Under the pieces are notes generated by a model. The model was not told the DNA's origin and did no database searches. It saw only the letters and a list, made by a program, of their open reading frames with translations. This document shows positions 34,788 through 43,675 of a stretch of DNA of 64,000 nt, piece by piece (positions within the stretch are counted from its first letter, which is position 1; every line of letters starts with the position of its first letter). The stretch is from Nectonema munidae (Eukaryota; Nematomorpha; Nectonematoida; Nectonematidae), in contig JAUIRK010000077.1 in assembly GCA_030549495.1 (NCBI GenBank), forward strand, positions 467,001 through 531,000, written 5' to 3'. The position numbers were made by a program, and so were the translations under genes.

Positions 34788-37660
34788 TTATATTTTTTTA
34801 ATTATCCACCTTACTTTATCGTACAACTTTTTGACATCCCATTTGATCAAAACATCATCTTTCTCCATAATTTTTTTTATAATATAAAAATTGACATATT
34901 TATCTTTAATAAATTTTTTATATTTTTTATAAATGTGCAAATCTTCATTTGATAAAATGCATTGTTTTCTTCCTGTTCCATAGGAATTTTTTAAATTTAA
35001 TCTATTAACCCTTACTCTGAGGAAGCGTTTGCATAACGGGCTTTCCTCAGAGATAAGGGAATAGTCATTGTTGTCCATTTTTTCTGGAAGGAAATTAGGT
35101 GTAGATTGTGGAGCAGGATTTGATGAAGGAGAAATGAGTGAATGTGGTTCTGGAAAAATGGATGGTGAAAAAGAAGTGTTTGTAGATGTATGTGGAGAAG
35201 GAGGAGGAGGAGAAAAACATTTGGAACTGAGAGTTGAATTGGAAGATGGAGAAGAGGAATGCTTTGCAGGAATGTGAGATAAGGGTTTAAAAAAAACTCC
35301 TGTTATTTTCTTTTTTAATGGAAAATTTTTTTCTTTTATATCTTCGAAATCTGATTCAGAAGTTTCAGATTTAGAACTAAGTGATTCCTCTTCACTGCTT
35401 GTATAAATTTTTTCTTTATTTTCTAAAAAAAAAGAATTAAAAATGAAAATTTAAATAACAAAATACTTTTATTCTCTTCATCAATTTTTTCTGTCACATC
35501 TTTTAGATTTTCTAAAAAAAATTAAAACTAAATATTAAAATATCAAATTAAATTTAGATGTTGCTTACCTTCAATAAATGCTTGATTAAATTCATTATTT
35601 TCATCAGAAGATGAAGAAATTTCTAAAAAAAAAATAATTAAAAAGAGAAATAAAAACAACAATGTTACTTTTAGGATTTTCGGAAAAACATACTTTTTTC
35701 CTAGATTTTTGTACTAAAAAATAATTAGATGAAAAAATGCAATTTTAATATAATTGTATACTTTTTAAGTTTTCAATATTTGTTAAGGTTTTGGAAGAGC
35801 AGGGCACTTGGCCTTTTAATATAGCTAACTTTTTATCGATAATATTTTGTGATAGCATGTTTTCCATTAATCGATCAGAATGGTCATAATATCTAAAAGA
35901 AAAATTTAATTATCTAAATCTATAAAGGAACCAATACATACAATATTTGAGTATTTTGGCTATGATTCATGATCGTTGCCAAGTTTTGTAAATCGCCTTC
36001 TTGTTCATTTTTAAAATAAGTGACCAAACTCTTTCTCAAAAGATGATTGGATATTATCTTATTAAGAATTCCTTTGGAGTATCTTTATAAATAAAATAAA
36101 ATTAAAAAATTAAATTATTAATTAACTATTGAAAAATTTGATACCGTGAAAAAATTTTTCCTATGCTACTTGTGGTCATTTTATTACCATTGAAGGTAAT
36201 AAAAAATTCTTTACATTGAGAATTTATTGAATTTCTTATTTTTCTTAAAAATAAAAATAAAGTATTCTAAAAAGTGTAAAAAAAATCTTCATACTTCAAA
36301 AAAAGATCCATGTCTTTATAAAGATTTTTGGATATGGACATTAGCGCCTGTCCGCGGCGCTCATTTTTATGAGCTTTTATTTTTATTATATACTTTTCAT
36401 TGATATATTTGGCATCGTTAAATTCAGCTATCTGTAAATTCATAGCGACACCCACTCTTTGGGCATTGACGCTTAAAAACTTCATAAGACAATAGTCTCT
36501 GAAGTTTTTTTGCTGTATGAAATTTAGATGTATAAGAATATTTGATTTGATAATGGCATAATCATAAAAATTCTCCATCGAATTTAAATAAAGTTTTAAT
36601 TCTTGGTTAGACAACATAGAAGTATTTTCCTTAATATCAATTGCCCTAATTTTACTTGCTTTTTTGGTACCTTAAAAAATTCAATATTAATATTAATTTT
36701 AAGAATAAATTAGTGTAACTCTAACCTTTTGTTGTTCTGTGTAAAACAATTTTAAAGGTTTCACAATCAAAAATAAAATTATTTGGGAATTCACTTTTAT
36801 AAATTATATAAAAGTCCAAAAAGCGTTTCAGGTAAATCATGTATGAAACTATTGTTCCTATAAAGATTAAATTATTAATGTAGGAATTATAAAAATAATT
36901 AAACTAAAAAAAGCAAAATATACCGGGCTGCTTCTCAGTCTCCCATTTAATCAAAACTGCGTTTTGAAAATCAGTTAATCTACTGAAACAAGACAACCAA
37001 GATTTTGAAGGGAAATAAGCAGCATACATAGTAAAAGCCAGTGACACTACCCGGCAATTGTCATAAGCCGATTTGCAATTTTGGCGATCCAACAACCCAC
37101 ACATTAAACAAATGAAGAAGTTATATATGATAATATATAAATTTCCTAGGAAAAAAAATTAATTAAAATTTTTTTTAATTTATCCAAAAGTAAATATACC
37201 CCATTTGTTTTGATCCTCTTTAAAAGCCTTATAGAAATGCGAATTTCTTAAAATCTTAGTTTCTAAAACCTCTGTTGTTATAATCCATGATTTTTTGTTT
37301 TCTTTCACATCATTTATTTTTACTATATCTTTTGCTAATGTTAAAAAATAAAATTAGAAAATAAATAGAAATAAAAAACAAATACCATCCAAATTATGGG
37401 CATTTTTGTAATGTTCATATAATTTAGAAAATTTCATGTTGCAAATTTGACATTCCTCTTTTAATGTATTTTGATTTGTAGTGTATCCAACTTTTTGATA
37501 TTTTGTAAAATGTTCATTATTATGGATAAGTTGCAGGTGACGTTTTAATCTGCAAACCACAGCTCCGCAAATGTCACAAGTAAATTTCTAACATAAAATT
37601 ATATATTACATCTCAGATCTATCCCTCAAAGTGAACAAAAAAACTTACTTTTTGAGGCAT
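34788..37660 (-). CDS. Zinc-finger tyrosine recombinase, 13 exons, 739 aa
   Basis: Exons (minus strand): 37660-37649, 37587-37386, 37334-37200, 37145-36924, 36857-36726, 36670-36295, 36234-36145, 36082-35942, 35892-35762, 35713-35669, 35622-35569, 35511-35467, 35422-34788. Introns are 44-66 bp, all GT-AG, and phases agree throughout (2,220 nt). Two fingers of form CX2CX9HX4H: C8/C11/H21/H26 and C50/C53/H63/H68. The recombinase core has R306 (VNAQRVGVAM), a lysine in the hairpin near 331-336, H403-L-L-R406, H430 (MNHSQ) and nucleophile Y439 (QILYYDH). Spacing 97-27-9 is close to lambda integrase (96-25-9). Residues 480-600 are acidic then Ser/Pro-rich; the tail is basic. It presumably cuts and rejoins the element's ends, with the fingers aiding DNA binding. 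The 45-nt exon 35713-35669 is the least certain. Confidence 0.8.
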
Positions 37661-38163
37661 TAAAATAATCAGGAGGTAAAATGAGGAGTAAAAAACAAAA
37701 ATTAAATGAAATTAAAAAAGCAAAGTAAAAAAGTAGATTAAAATTGAAATAAAAATTAAAAGAAGCAAAATTTTAATGGCAAAGGAGATAAAAAGTGAAA
37801 AAGGGAAAATTGAAAATTTGGGCAGCAATTGAGTTTGGAAAATTTTGAGGGGACAAGGGAATAACATATGAAAAATCATTTGAAATTAATAGACCGGAAT
37901 ATTTTTTGAAATAAAATTAATTTAGAAAAATTATTATAAATAACAAATAATAACTTTTTAGATCATTAAATAGATAAAAATAACATTTTCTCCACCCCCA
38001 AAAACCTAAGAGAGGTGAAAATTCGGTATTAGAAAAGTCAATTCGTCAAAAAAACGGACTTTTTTCTGCTTAAAAAAGTGCAAAAAATTGGTGGCGTTAA
38101 CTGACCATTAGATCGTCCATCACTTTTTGACAGGGGGTCAATGAACTACCATCAATCATTCTT

Positions 38164-38223
38164 TGACATGAGTACAATGTACTAACTACATCCATCAAAA
38201 CATGACATGAGTACAATGTACTT
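38164..38223. promoter_or_regulatory. Two copies of a palindromic site upstream of the recombinase
   Basis: The string gacatgagtacaatgtact occurs twice about 38 bp apart. Each copy includes AGTACA-A-TGTACT, a perfect 6-bp dyad with a one-base centre. Around them, 'catcactttttgaca' occurs near 38128 and 38237. The cluster lies about 500 bp upstream of the recombinase ATG and could be an operator-like or recombinase-binding region. This is inference from symmetry and repetition only. Confidence 0.4.
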
Positions 38224-38354
38224 ACATTCCAAAATCCATCACTTTTTGACAGGATGGAATTTTTTCTATATTTATTTTTAAATTATTACCAAGGGGGGTC
38301 CCTTGGGATTATTACCCTAATTTTTTTATTATTTTTTTTTTAATTTTTTTTATA

Positions 38355-38632
38355 AATTTTTAAAAAAAGATTTTTATGATCCCGTTTACCTTTTTCTTTA
38401 ACATTCGGCTGTCTAGGGTAGTTTTTTATACTGAGTTCAGCCCTGCTTACAGTTTTTTTATATCATGTATAGGTCCCGAGATTTTCGGTCCAAAAATGGC
38501 CAAAATTTTTTTGTGAAGGACCGTAATCAATATAATAAGTGAATATGATAGGGATAACTGTTATTAAGTACTATGTCAAGTTTCATAATGATTGGAGTTA
38601 TAGTTTAAAAGTTGCTTTTGGTCCTACTTAGG
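38355..38632. repeat. Inverted repeat of the right arm, arm 1
   Basis: This stretch is the inverse of about 40543-40830: for example gggataactgttattaag here versus cttaataacagttatccc there, and cagccctgcttacag versus ctgtaagcagggctg. The arms are about 1.9 kb apart and enclose the right 1.7-kb repeat. Confidence 0.8.
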
Positions 38633-38764
38633 AAAAAAAACAAAAATTTACCCAAGGCCCCCCGGGGAAATTTTTTTCTGGATCTCCTGGGTAACCCCCT
38701 GAAAAAAAAAAATTATGTCACTTTCTGGTCAAATCTCCTGTAGGACCAAATGCAACTTTTAAAA

Positions 38765-40480
38765 TACAAGTCCAATCTTTTTGAAACTTGGCATAGTTAT
38801 TCATAAGTATAATCCCTCTCATATCCATGTCTTATTTTGGTCACGTTCTCAATATTTTAGGATTTTAGCCGTTTCGGTCGCCATATCTCGGGAAGTATAG
38901 CAGCTATGGAAAAACGGAATACACCGTTAGAATCAGCATCGAAAACTAGCCCAGAATACAGAATATCAAACTCATAGACAAAGGCAATCATAAAATTTTA
39001 TAAAATTGTATATAGTTATATAGGATAATGTACCAACTTTGGCGCTGAATTGTGTGAAAAGTATAGCTGAAGTGTCAAAACTAATAGAATATTCGAAATC
39101 TACGCAAAAAACTGATCCAGAATACACTATTTCAAATTTAGTTATAATTTTAATAATATGTATAAAATTAATTCAAAAAGTCAACTCATATACTATATAT
39201 ATGTGTACAAAGTATAGGGATTTTCAGTAACATTTCCAAATTGACATATTGAAAATCTAATATTTGCGATAACTCAGCAATTATAAGTCCAATCTTGTAT
39301 TAATGGGTATCAAAATGTTCGTCTCTGCAAGAGCTTTCGAATGATACCAGTTTCAAGTTGATCGACCTTGTGGTTCAGGTTTTAGAACGAAAAAACACTT
39401 TTTGAGATAAAAATAAGACTTAGGGTTAAGTATAATTACTAATATAGACCTTTAAAACAAAGAAATACTAATATATTAAAGTACTATCCGATGTAAAATT
39501 TGATTTTCTTTCGAATGGCGTATGTTAGAAGTCTGTAAGTAGTGTAGTTCCAGAGTTACAATGCTTTAAATGTCCAAAAATGAGAAAAAACATCAAATTT
39601 CACATAGGGTAGTATCTAAATCGAAATATATAAAGCTGATCTCTTAGATATTTTACCAAAAGATTCTTTCAATAATTTTCTACAACTTTGTAAAGTTACA
39701 AATGGCTGCGATAAATATAAATACTTTTTATACACTCTGAAACTTATCTATATACATGTACAAATAGTAAAATCTTCGATATCTTTGTAATTATAGGAGA
39801 TATTCAAATTCTGTTTGCAGATTCGGAATCTACGCATAAATCCCTCTTAGAAACAACTATAAAAAAAATTTTGAAAAAATTCTCCAATACCCCCCCCCTT
39901 GGAAAATTGGTGTCACTTTTTGACATATCGTTCTAACTTTTTATTTAAAAGAGATATTCAAATTCTGATTGCAGATTCGGAATCTACGCATAAATCCCTC
40001 TTAGAAACAACTATAAAAAAAATTTCGAAAAAATTCTCCAATACCCCCCCCTTGGAAAATTGGTGTCACTTTTTGACATATCGTCCTAACTTTTTATTTA
40101 AAAGAGATATTCAAATTCTGATTGCAGATTCGGAATCTACGCATAAATCCCTCTTAGAAACAACTATAAAAAAAATTTCGAAAAAATTCTCCAATACCCC
40201 CCCCCTTGGAAAATTGGTGTCACTTTTTGACATATCGTTCTAACTTTTTATTTAAAAGAGATATTCAAATTCTGATTGCAGATTCGGAATCTACGCATAA
40301 ATCCCTCTTAGAAACAACTATAAAAAAAATTTCGAAAAAATTCTCCAATACCCCCCCCTTGGAAAATTGGTGTCACTTTTTGACATATCGTTCTAACTTT
40401 TTATTTAAAAGAGATATTCAAATTCTGATTGCAGATTCGGAATCTACGCATAAAACTGATTCAGAAACAACTATCAAATA
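38765..40480. repeat. 1.7-kb direct repeat flanking the recombinase gene, right copy
   Basis: Right partner of 33000-34720, lying upstream of the recombinase gene. Its array has units at about 39802, 39956, 40109, 40263 and 40416, a strict 153-154 bp period. Units contain TGTCACTTTTTGACA, which looks like two facing half-sites of the terminal motif. Confidence 0.85.
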
Positions 40481-40542
40481 AAATTCTAAAATAAAAATTA
40501 ACTTAGAAAATTTTGATGTCACTTTCTGGTCAAATTTCCTGT

Positions 40543-40830
40543 AGGACCAAAAGCAACTTTTAAACTATAACTCCAATCATTATGAAACTTGACATAGTTC
40601 TTAATAACAGTTATCCCTATCATATTCACTTATTATATTGATTACGGTCCTTCACAAAAAAATTTTGGCCATTTTTGGACCGAAAATCTCGGGACCTATA
40701 CATGATATAAAAAAACTGTAAGCAGGGCTGAACTCAGTATAAAAAACTACCCCAGACACCCGAATGTTAAAGAAAAATATAAACGGGATCATAAAAATCT
40801 TTTTTTAAAAATTTCTAAAAAAAATAAAAA
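40543..40830. repeat. Inverted repeat of the right arm, arm 2
   Basis: Partner of 38355-38632. Both arms start from a shared direct block (tgtcactttctggtcaaat then cctgtaggacc), so the structure may have arisen by inversion or by template switching during replication. Confidence 0.8.
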
Positions 40831-40989
40831 AAAAAATAATAAAAAATCCCGGGATATAATCCCAAGGTACACCCCTTGGGTATATATCCCGAATAGAAAT
40901 AGAAAAAAATTTTTTTAAAAATTTGACCTAAGGTACCCCCCTTAGGAAAAAATAGAAAAAAAAATTTTTACCCAAGGTAGGGAATTGGC

Positions 40990-41146
40990 CCTTGTCACTT
41001 TCTGAATTTTCGTGTCACTTTCTGGAAGGCTTCGTGTCACTTTCTGGTGTCACTTTCTGTCTTCCAGATCTGGACGACAGAAAGTGACACATTTGGGCGT
41101 GTTCCCCAGGACCTCAGGCCAGAAAGTGACACAGAAAGTGACACGG
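40990..41146. repeat. Cluster of 12-bp motifs, right end
   Basis: Within 160 bp the motif TGTCACTTTCTG or its inverse CAGAAAGTGACA occurs at least seven times, the last copies abutting the right end of the element. Single copies sit at 38713 and 40518 and near the left end. Motif clusters just inside both ends are what one expects of recombinase- or transposase-binding sites. Confidence 0.6.
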
Positions 41147-41149
41147 ACT

Positions 41150-42055
41150 CTAACCTCCCTACGCATCTTCACAGACGCCTCAAAGAAGTCCCTAAGTACC
41201 TCCCTTGCTTACGCCTTCTTCAAAGGCTCTTCCACTAGCCCCTTTTACACCCATCGATCCCAATTAAATCCTCTACTCTCAATCCTCGAATGCGAAATCT
41301 TTAGCCTTTTACACGCCTGCACTATGATCACTAACAACATTAACCACTTTCTTCCCCACTTTACTACCATCCATTTCTATACCGATGCACAAAACATAAT
41401 CCACGATCTCTCTCTATCACACAACATCCCATTTCCCTCCTTTCAACTCGCCTCCTCCCTAATCAATCTTACAAAACATTTCCACATACACCTATGTTGG
41501 TGCCCTGCTCATCAAAACATACCAGAAAACTCCCTCGTAGACTACTTAGCCTCAAACTTACACCTAACCTCCCACATTCCTCTCAACTCCCTACCGCTCA
41601 AAACCTTTCTAACACACATTCACTTATCCACTCTAGAAGAATGGCAGATGTCCATATCTTCATCTCAAAATGCACTAATCTCCTCTTTACCACACATCAG
41701 CACAATTCACACAACTTTCAAAAACAAAAAATTTATACCACCTTGTTCAACCATTCGTTGGCTATCAGGCCATTGCCCATGCAAAGCATATCTTTTCCGA
41801 ATTAAAGTAAGCGAAAATCCATACTGTCGTTTCGGATGCGACACAATTGAAACGCCATACCACCTCATATTCACATGTCAAATCTTCTCTTATCATCGCC
41901 AAGATCTTCTATTTCGCTGCCTTTCTTTACTTAACAGATCTCCAACAACACTCTCAGATCTTCTGTTACACCCAACACTACTAAAATCCCTAGCAACCCT
42001 CATTGACACCATTGAAACAACTCTCACCACCGTTGATAACCCTATAACAAAGTAA
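41150..42055 (+). pseudogene. LINE ORF2, RNase H and C-terminal zinc motif
   Basis: Resumes directly after the insertion: TLTSLRIFTDASKK (first Asp), ECEIFSLLHA (Glu), FYTDAQNII (Asp) and WCPAHQNIPENSLVDYLA (His and last Asp) give the RNase H catalytic set. Downstream, RWLSGHCPCKAYLFR and CRFGCDTIETPYHLIFTC match the Cys/His-rich tail common after RNase H in I and R1 relatives. The stop is at 42053-42055. An ATG at 41012 lies in the inserted element and is not the natural start. Joining at CTAA gives Pro-Thr-Leu-Thr-Ser in frame, so this half was part of the same ORF2 before the insertion. Confidence 0.88.
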
Positions 42056-42297
42056 TCTGCCTTTCCTTTCTTTCAAAAAATGCCTTTCCTTTCTTTCAAA
42101 AAATTTATATTATTTTTTTATTAATTTTTTGCTCCAATCTTTGAAAATGGCCATTATTCTCAATTTGCTCAGATTCTCGAATTGCGCATGACAGGAATTA
42201 CAAATTATATAGTAATATTTTAAAATACATATTTTAATGAATTTGAAAAAATACAAAAATTATAATTTGTATATTACTTTTGTAGTATGTTTTCTCG

Positions 42298-43477
42298 ATA
42301 AACATGTACTTTAGCGCGGTAAATTAAAAAAATTCTATATATCCAAAAAAAAGCTTTATTGTAAAATAATATACGAGGCATTTACCCACAACAACACTCT
42401 CTAAACAACATACACTTCTCTAATAGAGATAACAATATTATTAAATAGTTTATTGTAGTCAGGAAAACGAGAACGCCACATGAATTCAAAAAGGTGTCCA
42501 CCAAATAAAGGTTCACTCGTTCCAAACTGGCGTCTTAATTTCCTTTTAGCGCGCATCCACATATTTTCAATGCGATTCGTATAGATGCCGGGGTCATGGG
42601 GATCAACAAAATTTAAGCTGTGGTTTACAGCCTCATGTGTATATAACCCCTGACCCCTTTGTTCAATTGTGGCATAACTTGCCCAACTGTCACTTATTAC
42701 TCGAGTTCCTGGCAGAATCCACTCTTGTATTAGAGGATAAAGAGTATCAGTCTTTCTATTTGCCACTGCCACGAGAAAGCAATTTCCGGATTCTCGTTCC
42801 ACACAACCAAATACCCACTGTCCATCTCTATAGCGACCACGGTGATATTTCCTGTGGAAATATTTTGTTTCGTCTATTTCCACCTCTTTTGCTGTAAAAT
42901 CTTCATTCAGACCGCCTATCTGCTGATTATTCACTAACAACCATTGCTCACACACCTCACGTAAAAAATTAGACCAGTCTGTCATTGTATGTGATGATAA
43001 TCCACCCAATTCTCGTGAAATATATTTCAGACAAAAATCATATACCCATAAGTAAATAAAGTGTACAATCGTACTTAATTCCAGATGACTTCCATCAAAA
43101 AACGATCCTTCACGAATGATTTTCGTTCGTCTACATGGCTTCCTACATTCCCACCGACATCCGTCAATAGATGGAGCATAGTTGACAAACGCCATTTTAT
43201 TGTTACATTGCTCGCAATGGAAGTTATTTCGAATAAGTCCCATTCGAGCACAAAATAACACCCACTCACGCTTTTCACTAAGCTCAAACAAAGTCTGGCG
43301 TATAAAGTCCATATATCGTAGATCAGCAGTTCCTAAAACATTCTCAACGAATAAATTCGGTGCACGAGGTCTACCTGCCATTTTTTATTTTAAATTGTTC
43401 TTAAATTTGAAGAAATAAAATATAAAAATAAAAAAATAAATATTTTTTTAATTTACCGCGCTAAAGTACATGTTTAT
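42298..43477 (-). mobile_element. Merlin (IS1595-like) DNA transposon, apparently intact
   Basis: A 1,180-bp element with terminal inverted repeats of about 36 bp (42298-42333 and 43442-43477) that share ATAAACATGTACTTTAGCGC and continue into CGGTAAATT. A single long frame fills the interior. No matching 8-9 bp target duplication is visible at the flanks, which is unusual for Merlin. Either the flank has changed or I have misplaced the outermost base. Confidence 0.88.
42401..43381 (-). CDS. Merlin / ISXO2-like transposase
   Basis: 326 aa from an ATG at 43381. The N-terminal part has a zinc-ribbon-like CEQCNNKMAF...CRWECRKPC. The catalytic region reads EVEIDETKYFHRKYHRG (first Asp), VISDSWASYATI (second Asp) and the end block VDPHDPGIYTNRIENMW with the acidic Glu, as in the ISXO2/IS1595 family. 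Length is normal for Merlin transposases and the frame is unbroken. It should bind the TIRs and cut and paste the element. The start is supported by its position 60 bp inside the right TIR. Confidence 0.9.
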   Translation of the reverse strand: MAGRPRAPNLFVENVLGTADLRYMDFIRQTLFELSEKREWVLFCARMGLIRNNFHCEQCNNKMAFVNYAPSIDGCRWECRKPCRRTKIIREGSFFDGSHLELSTIVHFIYLWVYDFCLKYISRELGGLSSHTMTDWSNFLREVCEQWLLVNNQQIGGLNEDFTAKEVEIDETKYFHRKYHRGRYRDGQWVFGCVERESGNCFLVAVANRKTDTLYPLIQEWILPGTRVISDSWASYATIEQRGQGLYTHEAVNHSLNFVDPHDPGIYTNRIENMWMRAKRKLRRQFGTSEPLFGGHLFEFMWRSRFPDYNKLFNNIVISIREVYVV

Positions 43478-43539
43478 TCCTTATTAAGTATTCGCGTTGA
43501 TTTTGATAATTAATTCTAATATTAAAAAAAGTAGATTTA

Positions 43540-43675
43540 TTAACCCATTTACGGCCAATGTTCCTATCTTGGAACATAAGTAATTTCATCTTCGTCTGCT
43601 TTTTTCAATGACTGAATATAAATCGTCTGCGTTTTTTTAGATATCGTCTGCTTTGCTAGGCCTTAAATGGGTTAA
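43540..43675. mobile_element. TTAA-type MITE, copy E
   Basis: A 136-bp element with ends TTAACCCATTTACGGCC and the inverse-type GGCCTTAAATGGGTTAA, each including TTAA. Three CGTCTGC motifs lie inside. It is the closest relative of copy A, in the opposite orientation. Confidence 0.82.

Larger units (their letters stand above)
30786..41149 (-). mobile_element. 10.36-kb Crypton-like tyrosine recombinase element
   Basis: A foreign block inside the LINE, flanked by CTAA at 30782-30785 and 41150-41153. It begins TTAGAGTCC; the right edge with its flank reads GGACTCTAA, the exact inverse. Its only gene, 34788-37660 on the minus strand, encodes a zinc-finger tyrosine recombinase with all catalytic residues. 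The remaining 7.5 kb is noncoding: left arm 30786-34787, right arm 37661-41149. No RT, DDE transposase, polymerase or capsid-like frame is seen. Tyrosine recombinase DNA transposons are called Cryptons, but those described are usually a few kb and lack such arms, so this may be a distinct lineage. A host gene caught in another element is less likely given its containment. Confidence 0.72.
26780..42200 (+). mobile_element. I/R1-superclade LINE split by a 10.4-kb insertion
   Basis: Order: short 5' UTR, ORF1 (26875-27931), ORF2 endonuclease and RT (27944-30785), foreign insertion (30786-41149), ORF2 RNase H and terminal zinc motif (41150-42055), then a 3' UTR containing a duplicated tgcctttcctttctttc. 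APE endonuclease, RT and RNase H in one ORF2 places it with the I/R1 group. The sense strand is strikingly poor in G and rich in C and A across both ORFs. Apart from the insertion, the damage I see is confined to ORF1. Exact ends and target duplication are not resolved. Confidence 0.85.

Noticed and set aside
35068-35277. Gly/Glu-rich plus-strand frame
   Set aside because: It is the antisense of the Ser/Pro-rich last exon of the recombinase gene.
41012-41149. Upstream ATG and N-terminal extension of the RNase H frame
   Set aside because: The sequence encodes the terminal 12-bp motif repeats of the inserted element; the LINE frame resumes only at CTAA, 41150.
30786-41149. LTR retroelement or capsid-bearing large element
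   Set aside because: The direct repeats are internal, not terminal, and no RT, protease, DDE integrase, polymerase or capsid-like frame is visible; the only gene is a tyrosine recombinase.
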